Below, piece after piece: positions 8,708 to 17,899 of a stretch of 64,000 nucleotides of DNA. Source of the stretch: Desulfosporosinus meridiei DSM 13257 (GTDB lineage Bacteria > Bacillota > Desulfitobacteriia > Desulfitobacteriales > Desulfitobacteriaceae); NCBI RefSeq assembly GCF_000231385.2, contig NC_018515.1, forward strand, positions 2,562,501 through 2,626,500. Direction: 5' to 3'. Numbering within the stretch: position 1 is the first letter of the stretch; the number at the start of each line of letters is the position of its first letter. The notes beneath the pieces were generated by a model. It was not told where the DNA came from. It worked only from the letters and a program-made list of their open reading frames with translations, and did not search any database. Made by a program: the position numbers and the translations under genes.

Positions 8708-8755
8708 ATTTTATTTCTATCGCTCAATATAGCATTGATTATGGAGGTAACCTAA

Positions 8756-9925
8756 TTGGAAAACACTCATAATTTCATTTTACCAAAGACTAATCTAATA
8801 GGTATTGGGGCTATCAAAGACCTTCCCAACGAGCTATTAGCCTGGAAGCTAAGCAAAGCCCTGATCGTTACTGATAAAAACATGATAAGTCTCGGTTATG
8901 TAGAGAATGTAGAGAAGATCTTAAAGAACCTATTCATTTCATATGATATATTTGATGGAATACTGCACCCCAATCCTACCGTTTCCTTTGTAGAAGATGG
9001 CTTATCTTATTTTAAGAAAGGTCTTAATGTTTTACGCAACTATAAATTGATTATTTCCATCGGCGGCGGGACCAATCATGACTGTGCTAAAGCAATAGCA
9101 ATAGTTGCTACCAACGGCGGTTCAATCATTGATTATGAAGGATATAACAAAGTAACGAAACCACCCCTACCCCAAATTTCAATTAATACAACCGCTGGGT
9201 CGGGAGCTGAATTAACTATGTTTGCCATAATCGTCGATAATTCAAGGAAAGTAAAAATGACCATCGCTTCGCCTTTTTTAACCCCCTATATTACTGTCAA
9301 TGATCCAATATTTATGACAACAATGCCTAAAGAAGTTACCGCCAGCTCAGGTTTTGATGTTGTTTCCCATGCTATAGAAGCTTATGTGTCTACTGAAGCC
9401 TCTCCTTTAACCGATTCTTTTGCTCTTGATGCAATACGAATAGCATTTGAGTATCTGCCGAGAGCCTACGAGAATGGCAATGACTTAGAGGCTAAGGAAA
9501 AAATGATGTATGCCAATATAATGGCTGCAATGGCCTTTAATAATGCGGGATTAGGTTATGTACATTCAATGGCCCATCAGTTGGGCGGATTTTATGGTCA
9601 AACCCATGGTTGTTACAACGGGATCTTGGTGCCTTATGTATTTGAGTTTAATTCCGCGTCCATACCTAAACAAAGAATTATGAAATTATGTGAAGCCATG
9701 GGGGCTAGTACCCAGGACACTTCACAAGCTATCGACATAATTATTGATTCAATTAGAAGATTAACTGCCAAAATCGAAATTCCCGGTAAATTGCGTGAGA
9801 TGGGACTCAAAGAGAACGATATTGAAACTCTCTCTCAGAACGCCATGAAAGATATAACCGTTTTTACAAACCCTAGAAAAGGGTCTGTTGAAGATTTTAT
9901 GAGCTTATTTAAATCCGCTTATTGA
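8756..9925 (+). CDS. Iron-containing alcohol dehydrogenase
   Basis: 389 residues, TTG start at 8756 behind GGAGGT. Oxidises alcohols or reduces aldehydes with NAD(P)H in the cytoplasm. Family features: N-terminal FxxP...GIGAI; the nucleotide-binding GGGTNHDCAKAIA (about 102-114), where Thr replaces the usual Ser; NTTAGSGAE (about 144-152); and the metal site built from the Asp in FDVVSHAIEA (about 201-210) and His residues there and in GYVHSMAHQLGGFYGQTHG (about 263-281). Length and motifs match the butanol/1,3-propanediol dehydrogenase group; the substrate cannot be told from sequence. A terminator follows within 25 nt. Confidence 0.9.
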   Translation: MENTHNFILPKTNLIGIGAIKDLPNELLAWKLSKALIVTDKNMISLGYVENVEKILKNLFISYDIFDGILHPNPTVSFVEDGLSYFKKGLNVLRNYKLIISIGGGTNHDCAKAIAIVATNGGSIIDYEGYNKVTKPPLPQISINTTAGSGAELTMFAIIVDNSRKVKMTIASPFLTPYITVNDPIFMTTMPKEVTASSGFDVVSHAIEAYVSTEASPLTDSFALDAIRIAFEYLPRAYENGNDLEAKEKMMYANIMAAMAFNNAGLGYVHSMAHQLGGFYGQTHGCYNGILVPYVFEFNSASIPKQRIMKLCEAMGASTQDTSQAIDIIIDSIRRLTAKIEIPGKLREMGLKENDIETLSQNAMKDITVFTNPRKGSVEDFMSLFKSAY

Positions 9926-9948
9926 GTGAAGAACTATCCATAACAAAG

Positions 9949-9970
9949 AAAGCGACTTGATGGTCGCTTT
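9949..9970. terminator. Intrinsic terminator after the Fe-alcohol dehydrogenase
   Basis: AAAGCGAC (9949-9956) / GTCGCTTT (9963-9970), 6-nt loop, then TTACTATAT. It serves the plus-strand gene ending at 9925 and can also serve the converging channel gene. Confidence 0.7.
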
Positions 9971-10026
9971 TACTATATGGATTTATCTTAAATATAATCC
10001 CTTAACACTACGCAATTAGGTTACTC

Positions 10027-10503
10027 TTATCCTTTATCAGCCTCGATAAACCTTATTACAAATGCAGCCATGATGATTGTGCTTAGTATGTAGCCCAGAA
10101 TCATTTCGCTTGCAACAAACATTTTAGCCGTGTTGGTTATTGGATATATATCACCATAACCTGTAGTTGTAAAAGTAGTGATACTGAAATATACACTATC
10201 TATTGCCGATAGAATCATTCCGTCTTTAAATGCATGAGCAAGATCTCTGGATAGTTTATAGTAAAAATTAGCATACCCCAAAACTAAGATGATACTTAAT
10301 AAGATGATTTTGGGAAAAACTAATTTCTTGTGCTCCTTATGAATTATCTTATTAGTTAAGATGGCTAAGCTGAGGAAAAAATAGGCAACAACAACAATTA
10401 CAAAATATGTAGGCATGAAATTTATGTAGAAATCTATTAGGATGATACACAACAAAATCAGACTTAAATAAAGAAATCTGTTAAGTATTTTATGGGATCT
10501 CAA
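10027..10503 (-). CDS. Potassium channel pore protein
   Basis: 158 residues, TTG start behind GGAGG. The selectivity filter TTTGYGD lies in a pore loop (about residues 110-120) between two membrane segments. Two further hydrophobic segments lie N-terminal (about 10-30 and 35-50) and one at about 65-82, so the topology is four to five segments rather than the minimal two. No RCK/TrkA-N domain follows the last helix; the tail is only a few residues. Such Ion_trans_2 proteins form tetrameric K+ channels. Voltage-sensor Arg repeats are absent. Confidence 0.85.
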   Translation of the reverse strand: MRSHKILNRFLYLSLILLCIILIDFYINFMPTYFVIVVVAYFFLSLAILTNKIIHKEHKKLVFPKIILLSIILVLGYANFYYKLSRDLAHAFKDGMILSAIDSVYFSITTFTTTGYGDIYPITNTAKMFVASEMILGYILSTIIMAAFVIRFIEADKG

Positions 10504-10746
10504 TTAAATACCTCCACTCTCTCCAATCCTGAAACTAAATCTATATTATATCTAATGGATTTTTCCTTAACCCCTATGGATTCAGCATACATATATTATC
10601 TAATTCCACATCTTTCTTAAAATCTCCTCCCTGACCAGAAACAATTTCTCTTTTCAAACCGAACTATCCCCATTGATAAATGGTAATTCCACAGTGAATG
10701 TTATCCCTTTGACAATTAGTATATTTACCATTATTCTAACCACCCT
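10504..10746. other. Gene-free stretch between the channel and efflux genes
   Basis: Upstream region of the minus-strand channel gene and downstream region of the minus-strand efflux operon. AT-rich; I see no gene or clear structure. Confidence 0.5.
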
Positions 10747-10773
10747 AGCCCCCAAAACTATGTTTTAGGGGCT
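10747..10773 (-). terminator. Possible terminator of the efflux operon
   Basis: AGCCCCTAAAAC / GTTTTGGGGGCT on the minus strand, 32 nt beyond the permease stop, loop of a few bases. No T-run follows, so this is a weak call. Confidence 0.4.
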
Positions 10774-10804
10774 TAATTCGTAGGGACAGAAACCATCACA
10801 TCAA

Positions 10805-11977
10805 TTATAAACTTCGCAGTGCATCAATTGGATTAAGTTGACTTGCTTTTCTTGCAGGCATATATCCAAATACAATACCAACTAATCCAGAAAATCCGAC
10901 AGCCAGTAGAATGGTAGCAATAGAAAGCGAAAATCCGATCCCAATTAAAGCTGCTGCAGTATAAGCTATTAAGCCCCCCAGAACCAAGCCAATGAGACCA
11001 CCAACTAGGGAAAGGAATATTGACTCAATAACGAATTGCAGCTGAATTCTTTTGGGTGTCGCACCTAAGGCCTTCCGCAAACCTATTTCCGTCGTTCGCT
11101 CAGTAATAGACACGAGCATCATATTCATGATTCCAATACCACCCACTACAAGGGATATTGCCGCAATTCCTGCCAGAAGAAGTGACATCATGGACATCAT
11201 TGATTCAAAAGATTCGATTATATCCCCCATATTGAAAACTGTATAGGCGTTATCTTTATAGTTAAAGGCAGGATTAAGCACCCCTTTAAGATCAGTTACA
11301 GTATCATCAGCTAATGAAGTATCTTCCAAGAATACATCTAGACTAGAAATATCCTTGACTCCCAAGCTTCGCATTGCCGTAGTATAGGGGATTATGACAG
11401 ACTCATTATTCGAACCCATACTAAATCCACTTGAGGCATTTAATGTGCCAATTACAGTATAACTAGTACCGTTTATGACAAGGTCTTTCCCAATAGGATC
11501 GACACCATAATAAAGTTCATTGATGATATCGCTGCCAATAATTGCAACCTGGTTTTTACTGTTTAAGTCGAGAATATTTATTGGCCTCCCAGTCTTAAGC
11601 AGGCTGATATCCATGTTAAAATACACATCGTTTTTACCCTGTACTGTCACGTTTTCCATGAGCTTTCCTTCGTAGATAATGCCGGTTTTTCCAGAAATCG
11701 TAGGGGATACACCCTTAATATTCTCCTCCTTTGAAATGTTCAGCATGTCTTCTTGATTAAGCCCTTGTTTGAGAGGAGTACCCATAACATTCACAGTGAT
11801 TTTATTAGCCCCCAGCTCTGTGACTTGATCGCTGATACTATTTGTCGCACCCTGGACGATGGTGATTAAAGCAATAATCGATGCTACTCCTATTACAATA
11901 CCCAGCATTGTCAAAAATGAGCGCAGTTTATTTCTCACAATATTTTCATAGGACATTTTTATACTCTCAAGCAGCAT
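10805..11977 (-). CDS. MacB-type ABC transporter permease
   Basis: 390 residues, ATG behind AGGAGG. Typical MacB/FtsX layout: membrane segment 1 at about 20-45 after the conserved NKLRSFLTMLGIVIG motif, an extracellular MacB_PCD-like domain (about 50-240), then three membrane segments (about 260-285, 315-340, 350-375). The NPIDALRSL ending is also characteristic. It should work with the ATPase and the adaptor encoded just upstream to export a peptide, antibiotic or lipid-like substrate; the substrate is unknown. Last gene of a three-gene operon with no gap to the ATPase gene. Confidence 0.92.
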   Translation of the reverse strand: MLLESIKMSYENIVRNKLRSFLTMLGIVIGVASIIALITIVQGATNSISDQVTELGANKITVNVMGTPLKQGLNQEDMLNISKEENIKGVSPTISGKTGIIYEGKLMENVTVQGKNDVYFNMDISLLKTGRPINILDLNSKNQVAIIGSDIINELYYGVDPIGKDLVINGTSYTVIGTLNASSGFSMGSNNESVIIPYTTAMRSLGVKDISSLDVFLEDTSLADDTVTDLKGVLNPAFNYKDNAYTVFNMGDIIESFESMMSMMSLLLAGIAAISLVVGGIGIMNMMLVSITERTTEIGLRKALGATPKRIQLQFVIESIFLSLVGGLIGLVLGGLIAYTAAALIGIGFSLSIATILLAVGFSGLVGIVFGYMPARKASQLNPIDALRSL

Positions 11978-12661
11978 CTACTGAACCTCCTGTTCCGATA
12001 AATGTCCATCGAGAATGTTGACAACTCTCTTGGCATGACGTGCAATCCCGATGTCGTGGGTTATCATAATTATTGTTCTTCCGTCGTGATTCAGTTCCTC
12101 AAAAAGCTCCATAACTTGTGCACCTGTTTTTTGATCTAAAGCACCTGTTGGTTCATCGGCCAGCAAAATTGTGGGCTCAGTTACCAAAGCTCGGGCAATG
12201 GCAACCCGTTGTTGTTGCCCCCCAGATAGCTGAGTTGGTAAGTTTTTTGTCTTATCAACTAACCCTACTCGATCGAGGATTTTCAGCGAACGTTCCTTTC
12301 TTTCCGCTGAGGAGAGGCCAGCGTAAATCAATGGTAACTCCACATTTTGAAGAGCACTTAAGCGTGGCAGGAGCTGAAAGTTTTGAAATACAAAGCCAAT
12401 TTCCTTATTTCTAATAAAGGCAAGTTCAGTTTCATCCAGGTCTTCAATATCATTGCCAGAGAGTAAATATTTTCCTGATGTCGGCATATCTAGGCAACCA
12501 ATAATGTTCATCATTGTGGATTTCCCCGATCCTGACGGACCAAGTAAGGATAGAAATTCACCGGAATTTACTGTTAAGTTTACCTTACTCAATACTTCTA
12601 GCTCTTCTTCCCCCATATAGTAGCTCTTAGAGATATTTTGCATGTTCAGCACTTCCGCCAT
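11978..12661 (-). CDS. MacB/LolD-type ABC transporter ATPase
   Basis: 227 residues. Walker [10 protein letters not shown] (about 41-49), Q-loop in [12 protein letters not shown], signature [15 protein letters not shown] (about 145-159), Walker [13 protein letters not shown] (about 165-176) and the H-loop MITHD. Energises the permease encoded next. Its ATG overlaps the stop of the adaptor gene by one base (TAATG), indicating translational coupling; the ribosome-binding site lies inside the adaptor gene. Confidence 0.95.
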   Translation of the reverse strand: MAEVLNMQNISKSYYMGEEELEVLSKVNLTVNSGEFLSLLGPSGSGKSTMMNIIGCLDMPTSGKYLLSGNDIEDLDETELAFIRNKEIGFVFQNFQLLPRLSALQNVELPLIYAGLSSAERKERSLKILDRVGLVDKTKNLPTQLSGGQQQRVAIARALVTEPTILLADEPTGALDQKTGAQVMELFEELNHDGRTIIMITHDIGIARHAKRVVNILDGHLSEQEVQ

Positions 12662-13539
12662 TAATCATCACCACCTGTATTATTCATCCCACCTGAAGGA
12701 AATTTCGTTCCTTCCTTAGCTGCAGTCTTGGTATAGTAAACTGTCTCTCCACTTTCAAGGCCACTTTTTACTTCTACGACTATCCCATCATTTATGCCGG
12801 TAGCTATTTCGGCTCTAGTCACTGTACCACTCTCATCTTTTTTTAGAACATAGGGCTTGTTATTCTCGTCGAATTGAACCGCAGTTATAGGCAATGTGAC
12901 AATTCCACTAACTTGATTGCTTATAATTTTTACCTCTGCAGACATTCCAATTCTTACACTTTCATCGTCCTCAAGATCGATTATAGCGGTAAAGAAAGTT
13001 ACTCCATTAATAATCTGCCCCTCTTTAGAGATTGAGCTGATATTGCCCTTTATTTCTTTGTTTATTGCACCAAATTTAATAGTGGCTTCCTTACCTTTCT
13101 CAATCGCAGTAAGGTCATACTCATCTACTTTCACTTTGATTTGAAGATTATTATAATCCACAACTTCTAATAGTTTTGTACCTGCCATCACTTGTGCCTT
13201 TTCTTCTATATTGATATTAACAATTTCTCCCTGAATTTTTGACTTAATGTCTTCTCCAGCCGTAGTTCTAATTAAGACTGTCCCTTCTTTAACTAGGTCT
13301 CCCTCTTTGACTTTGATTTCCGAAATTTGCATCATCTTTTCAGAAGTCACAGTTTGACGATCTGTAGTTTCAACATTGCCAGTGAAAGAGTAATAGGTGG
13401 TTAGGTCGCCCGTCTGAGCAACAACGCTTTCATACGGTAGTTCAGTAGGTTCCTTAAGAAAGGTTATGCCTCCAACAGTTACAGCTACCGCTACCAACCC
13501 CAGAATAATCCACTTAACTTTAGATTTGTGTTTTTTCAT
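12661..13539 (-). CDS. Membrane fusion (MacA/HlyD-like) adaptor protein
   Basis: 292 residues, ATG behind GGAGGT. One N-terminal membrane anchor (about 10-26). The extracellular part has a split lipoyl/barrel-sandwich half (TVTSEKMMQISEIKVKEGDLV and AQVMAGTKLLEVVD), followed by beta-barrel segments (VKVDEYDLTAIEKGKEATIKF) and a C-terminal membrane-proximal domain (GIVTLPITAVQFDENNKPYV). The long coiled-coil hairpin of Gram-negative MacA is missing, as is usual in Gram-positives. First gene of the efflux operon. The Gly/Asn/Asp tail is short and disordered. Confidence 0.9.
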   Translation of the reverse strand: MKKHKSKVKWIILGLVAVAVTVGGITFLKEPTELPYESVVAQTGDLTTYYSFTGNVETTDRQTVTSEKMMQISEIKVKEGDLVKEGTVLIRTTAGEDIKSKIQGEIVNINIEEKAQVMAGTKLLEVVDYNNLQIKVKVDEYDLTAIEKGKEATIKFGAINKEIKGNISSISKEGQIINGVTFFTAIIDLEDDESVRIGMSAEVKIISNQVSGIVTLPITAVQFDENNKPYVLKKDESGTVTRAEIATGINDGIVVEVKSGLESGETVYYTKTAAKEGTKFPSGGMNNTGGDD

Positions 13540-13684
13540 TTTCTATGACCTCCAATTTTTTGGCTCCATGAACCATATCTTAAGCTGGTTATATGAATTC
13601 AATATGAACTTCAGTTTTGATTAGTTCTAACTTTAAATTTTGCACTGATCTTTCCAAAAATATGTAATGGAATATAAATCAAAT

Positions 13685-13723
13685 AAACCCTCAACATGGC
13701 ATTTCTGCCGATATTGAGGGTTT
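13685..13723. terminator. Hairpin upstream of the efflux operon
   Basis: Perfect 10-bp inverted repeat AAACCCTCAA (13685-13694) / TTGAGGGTTT (13714-13723), with GGCA/TGCC nested in the loop. It lies about 145 nt before the adaptor start on the minus strand and is followed there by a T-rich stretch. It could be an attenuator in the leader of that operon, or an isolated terminator. Confidence 0.5.
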
Positions 13724-14282
13724 ACTTTAAATATTCATTTTGCAGCTAGTTAAAGTCAGTTCCCTTATTGCTATTGTCATGTTGAATTCCGCTGAATCTA
13801 ATGAAGGATCAAATTAGTTGTAAGTTGCAGTTTTAATAGATGGCAAAACATATAATAGCCAATATCAAAATGAATATCCATTCATTATTCAACTTTAGTC
13901 TTAAATAATTATACATTTTGCCTCAATTTGCTATAAAGAGATTGTATTACAAAATGCACAATATTGTAACATTCTCCATAATATGTCTAACCTTAAATTG
14001 AACTACCCCTCAAATTATTGGGACTTATTAACTTATACTAAATATTACTATCTAAATTAGGATTTTTGGAGTGAACATCCATATATTATCTTAATATCAG
14101 AGATGTTGACACAATGCAACCTTAAATGTTAGTCTTTGTCTATAAGAAAACTGGAGAGTATTATTAATAATCTTAAAAAACGAGTTAATAACTCGGAATT
14201 TTTTTACACTAATCAAGTTAAATTATTCACTAATATTACATTATATACAGAAAATTTGAAATTCATTTTAGGAGGATTGCTT
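13724..14282. other. Gene-free AT-rich stretch
   Basis: No supported gene. It separates the divergent efflux operon from the oxidoreductase gene, so promoters for both probably lie here, but I cannot assign them with confidence. A frame starting near 14136 is only an upstream extension of the small frame at 14283. Confidence 0.5.
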
Positions 14283-14345
14283 ATGGCAAAATTATTACCA
14301 TCTAACTCTAGGTTTTTATTTTTTTGGGTATCTAAAACGTCTTGA
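14283..14345 (+). CDS. Possible 20-aa leader peptide or small protein
   Basis: ATG at 14283 preceded by AGGAGG with 7-nt spacing, a near-ideal initiation site; stop TGA at 14343-14345. The peptide is hydrophobic and aromatic in its second half (RFLFFWVSKTS). It ends 62 nt before the oxidoreductase start, which has its own GGGAGGGG. It could be a leader peptide, a tiny membrane-associated protein, or chance. Confidence 0.4.
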   Translation: MAKLLPSNSRFLFFWVSKTS

Positions 14346-14407
14346 AGTTATCTTTGGATTCTAAATTATCTGTAAATTGTTATTAATAATTTTTGGGAGG
14401 GGTTTAA

Positions 14408-16462
14408 ATGCGTTTAGGATGGCTAATAGTTTTCGCTCTAATGACTGTCTTGGCAATTCTGTCCTTTAGTAAAGCTCTTAAGAAAAAAATCGGAATTTTG
14501 AGCTTAGGTGCCAAAGAAGAAAGATTTGACAACCCTAATCAACGTTTTATGAACTTTGTTAAGTTAGTACTAGGTCAGAGTAAATTAATTAATGAACCAT
14601 ATGGAGTTGTTCACTTTATCATCTTCTGGGGTTTTATCTTTATTTGTTTAGGTGAACTGCCTTTAATATTTGAAGGACTCTTCCCTGCTTATTCTTTCCC
14701 TATCTTGGGAACAAACCGCTATTTTTATATGATTAAAGATCTTATGACCGCCTTAGTAATTGTCGGCTTATGTTTCGGACTAATTAGAAGATGGGTAATT
14801 AAACCTGCTCATTTATCTCGAACACCTGAAGCAGCAATTATTGTAAGCCTGATCTTTGGCGTTATTGTCACAGAATGGATAGGAAGTGGAGCAAAAGTAG
14901 CTCTTGATCCTAGCAACAGCGTATACTCACTGGCCATTATGTATCAAAGTTTTGCCACTCTCTTTAGTGGATTAAGCACACATACTCTTGAACTGATTGA
15001 AAGTACTTTTTGGTGGATTCATATGCTGATTGTATTTGGTTTCCTGGTTTACATTCCAAATTCGAAGCATATGCACCTTTTAGCAGTACACCCTAACACC
15101 TATTTCTCTTCTTTAAAACCTATTGGTGGTCAAATTGAAAAAATTGACTTAGAAGATGAAGAATTAACTGAATTAGGGGTTAACCGGATTGAAAGCTTTA
15201 CTTGGAAGCAACTATTAGATAGCTTTGCTTGCGGAGAATGTGGAAGGTGCATGAATAACTGTCCGGCCAACATTTCCGGCAAACCCTTGAACCCTAAACG
15301 TTTAATCAGCCGCCAATTAAAAGACCATCTTTTAGAAAAAGGTGCCGTCCTGAATGCTAAAGGCTTAACTTCCACCAGTGATGAAAATGCGGACGCATTA
15401 GCAGAAATTGCCGAAAACGATCCTCAAGCAGCTGAAATTCTTCAAAAATCTTTAATTGGGGATATCGTTTCCGAAGAAGAGATTTGGGCATGTACGACTT
15501 GTATGTCCTGCCAAGTACAATGTCCGGTTGCCAACGAGCATGTGAATAAGATCATTAATATGCGCCAATCTCTGGTTATGATGGATAGTAATTTCCCACA
15601 AGAGTTGCAAACGTCCTTCCGTAACGTCGAGAATAATGCCAACCCTTGGGGTATCGGCTACACCGAACGTGCAAATTGGGCTTCTGATTTAGATGTCAAA
15701 TTAATTAGTGAACAAGAAAATGTAGACTACCTCTTCTGGGTTGGCTGTGCCGGTTCTTTTGATAGTCGTGCCCAAAAAGTAACCGTTGCTGTCTCGAAGA
15801 TTCTTAAAGCTGCGGGAGTTAATTTCGCAATCTTAGGAACAGAAGAAAAATGTTGCGGTGACTTTGTTCGCCGATCAGGAAACGAATATCTATTCCAGAC
15901 TGCAGCAATAGAAAACGTAGAAATCTTAAATAATTACAATGTGAAAAAAATCATTACAACTTGCCCCCACTGCCTCAATACTTTGAAGAATGAGTATCCT
16001 GATTTTGGCGGTAATTATGAAGTAATCCATCATACAAAATTTATCGATCAATTAATCAAGGATGGTAAATTAGTTCTCAATTCAAAAGCTGAATTTGAAC
16101 CGCAAAGAATTGTCTATCACGATTCTTGTTATCTTGGTCGTTATCAGCAAGAATTTAATTCACCTCGTGCCCTTTTCAATATGGTTCCTGGTGTTGAATT
16201 GGTAGAAATGGATCGTCATCACAATAAGAGCTTCTGCTGCGGTGCCGGTGGCGGCCGGATGTGGTTAGAAGAACAAAATGATCAAAGGGTTAATAATCTT
16301 AGAGTTGAGCAGGCACTTGATAAAAATGCGGAAGTTATCGGTGCGAATTGCCCCTTCTGTATTACAATGATGGAAGATGGCATTAAAGACAAAGTTGACA
16401 CCGAAAAACAAACTGTTAAAGTCCTAGATCCTGCAGAGCTCATTGCTAAGATGATAAGCTAG
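14408..16462 (+). CDS. Membrane-bound HdrD/DUF224-type Fe-S oxidoreductase (ETF:quinone oxidoreductase-like)
   Basis: 684 residues, ATG behind GGGAGGGG. Residues about 1-225 hold six or so membrane segments of the NarI type, with His residues (HFIIFW, WWIHMLIVF) that could bind heme b. Two ferredoxin-like clusters follow: CGECGRCMNNCP (about 275-286) and CTTCMSCQVQCP (about 361-372). Then two CCG domains: GTEEKCCGD...CPHC and HDSCYLGR...FCCGAGGGRMW, which bind the noncubane clusters of HdrB/D. The architecture is that of the EtfAB:menaquinone oxidoreductases of syntrophs. It has a close paralogue at 48816-50858 next to etfBA, but no etf genes lie beside this copy. Confidence 0.88.
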   Translation: MRLGWLIVFALMTVLAILSFSKALKKKIGILSLGAKEERFDNPNQRFMNFVKLVLGQSKLINEPYGVVHFIIFWGFIFICLGELPLIFEGLFPAYSFPILGTNRYFYMIKDLMTALVIVGLCFGLIRRWVIKPAHLSRTPEAAIIVSLIFGVIVTEWIGSGAKVALDPSNSVYSLAIMYQSFATLFSGLSTHTLELIESTFWWIHMLIVFGFLVYIPNSKHMHLLAVHPNTYFSSLKPIGGQIEKIDLEDEELTELGVNRIESFTWKQLLDSFACGECGRCMNNCPANISGKPLNPKRLISRQLKDHLLEKGAVLNAKGLTSTSDENADALAEIAENDPQAAEILQKSLIGDIVSEEEIWACTTCMSCQVQCPVANEHVNKIINMRQSLVMMDSNFPQELQTSFRNVENNANPWGIGYTERANWASDLDVKLISEQENVDYLFWVGCAGSFDSRAQKVTVAVSKILKAAGVNFAILGTEEKCCGDFVRRSGNEYLFQTAAIENVEILNNYNVKKIITTCPHCLNTLKNEYPDFGGNYEVIHHTKFIDQLIKDGKLVLNSKAEFEPQRIVYHDSCYLGRYQQEFNSPRALFNMVPGVELVEMDRHHNKSFCCGAGGGRMWLEEQNDQRVNNLRVEQALDKNAEVIGANCPFCITMMEDGIKDKVDTEKQTVKVLDPAELIAKMIS

Positions 16463-16513
16463 CTTCAAAGATATATACTTTCAGGCTAAGTTTCAATCCA
16501 AGGAGGCAATTCA

Positions 16514-16924
16514 ATGGCAGAGTGTGAAGAGTTATTGAATAGATTTACTTCAGCAGGTCAAGATCGCAGCGTCAGAGAACTAAGGAGTCATGAACTTGAA
16601 GAGTATAAATCAATATATAATGACCTAGTGGCGCAGTACAATGATACCAATGGAGAAATCCCCGTTGATATGGATATTCAAGTAATTAACAAAATCTATA
16701 CTCATAATGACATGAATACAACTCCATTGGGATTGGTTAACGTAAGCTTGGAGTACTTGGCCAGAATCCTGACCTTTGCTAAAGCTCGAGGAATTCAATG
16801 GCAGCTTGAGTGTAGAAAGTGTACAGATACTCACTTCAAGAAATTATCTCATTTTGAGGTAAAAGTCGATTGTGACAGAGATGTTTTCGTGACAATGGCT
16901 GTCGAGGCAGGATTTCGGTTTTGA
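16514..16924 (+). CDS. Unknown 136-aa protein downstream of the HdrD-like gene
   Basis: ATG behind AAGGAGG, 51 nt after the oxidoreductase stop and before a strong terminator, so it is probably the second gene of that transcript. The product is soluble, acidic in the first half, with predicted helices. Residues about 100-103 form a CRKC pair, and another Cys lies at about 121 near the C-terminus. No family recognised. It may be accessory to the oxidoreductase, but only position supports this. Confidence 0.7.
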   Translation: MAECEELLNRFTSAGQDRSVRELRSHELEEYKSIYNDLVAQYNDTNGEIPVDMDIQVINKIYTHNDMNTTPLGLVNVSLEYLARILTFAKARGIQWQLECRKCTDTHFKKLSHFEVKVDCDRDVFVTMAVEAGFRF

Positions 16925-16944
16925 TCTAAAAAAAGTATTGATTA

Positions 16945-16968
16945 AAGGTATCCCACTAGGGATGCCTT
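16945..16968. terminator. Intrinsic terminator
   Basis: AAGGTATCCC (16945-16954) / GGGATGCCTT (16959-16968), one mismatch, 4-nt loop, followed by TTTTCTTTTT. Ends the plus-strand transcript of the HdrD-like gene and its small neighbour. Confidence 0.85.
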
Positions 16969-17003
16969 TTTTCTTTTTACAAACCTTCTAAGCTGCTTCA
17001 GCC

Positions 17004-17579
17004 CTAAAAGCCTTCGGCCTTACATGAGCTTAGTTCTTCTGTTTTAGCAACCAATTTGCGCATAAGATTAGAAATGGATTTTCTTGCAATATCATCAATT
17101 AGCTTTCCATCTTGATCAAATTTTTTACTGGCGTTAGTGATTAATACTTTGCGGCTATTGATCGTTTGGAGTCCAAGTTTGCCACAAACTCTACGAAGAT
17201 GATGTTGTACATAGCCCCCACCAAGCACTTCCAGAGACGCACTTATCATCGCCAGGGGTTTCCCTCGTAATGGTAAATCACTCCCGCGTGAAGCCCAATC
17301 TAAAGCATTCTTTAAGACTGGGGGTATGGAATAATTATACTCAGGTGTAGATATGATGAATGCATCTGCTTTCACCAGTTGCTCTTTCAAATCAATAACA
17401 GCTTGAGGTAATCCTTTGGCTTCTACATCCTCGTTAAAAATAGGGATCGATGATAGATCTACGATTTCCATAGATGCGCCTTCCGGAAGTAAGTCTGCCG
17501 CTGCTCTCAGAGCTGCTGTGTTGTATGAATTGTTTCTTAAACTTCCAGAAATACCAATGATCTTAATTGCTTTTGTCAT
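17004..17579 (-). CDS. NADPH-dependent FMN reductase family protein
   Basis: 191 residues from the ATG at 17579, which has GGGGG upstream; an in-frame extension of 28 residues has no ribosome-binding site and is rejected. Flavodoxin-like fold: FMN-phosphate loop GISGSLRNNSYNTAAL (about 8-23), STPEYNYSIPPVLKNALDW (about 79-97) and the PLAMISAS strand, all hallmarks of the ArsH/chromate reductase-like family. Likely a cytoplasmic NAD(P)H:FMN or quinone reductase. Single gene; substrate not deducible. Confidence 0.88.
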   Translation of the reverse strand: MTKAIKIIGISGSLRNNSYNTAALRAAADLLPEGASMEIVDLSSIPIFNEDVEAKGLPQAVIDLKEQLVKADAFIISTPEYNYSIPPVLKNALDWASRGSDLPLRGKPLAMISASLEVLGGGYVQHHLRRVCGKLGLQTINSRKVLITNASKKFDQDGKLIDDIARKSISNLMRKLVAKTEELSSCKAEGF

Positions 17580-17750
17580 TAAAGCACCCCCTATTAATCT
17601 TAGCCTTTGTATAAATGCGAGAATTAAATGGTGGGAATTATATTTCTGTTTAATATATTCCAAATATTCTACACTTTAGTGGCAATTCCTGCTTAGAGTA
17701 GTATAAATATTTTGATAATATAAAATAGTATAAAATAATAACAAAATTAT

Positions 17751-17778
17751 AGGTCAGACCGTACTAACGATCTGACCT
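17751..17778. terminator. Hairpin in an AT-rich gap
   Basis: AGGTCAGA (17751-17758) / TCTGACCT (17771-17778), 12-nt loop. Lies between two minus-strand genes, about 120 nt past the stop of the Cys-rich gene, and may terminate that transcript. Confidence 0.45.
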
Positions 17779-17899
17779 TACATATTTCCATATTTATAAA
17801 TGACTACTCTTTGTGGGGCACATAAATTTAATTTTGCAAATATCTATATGAATAATCTTGTTAGTCTTTTATTAACTAATAAGACTAAGAACTGGAAAA

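Noticed and set aside
12118-12414. 98-codon plus-strand frame inside the ABC ATPase gene
   Set aside because: Antisense shadow of a clear ATPase gene.
14136-14282. N-terminal extension of the small frame upstream of the HdrD-like gene
   Set aside because: The only good initiation site is at 14283; the upstream part lacks one.
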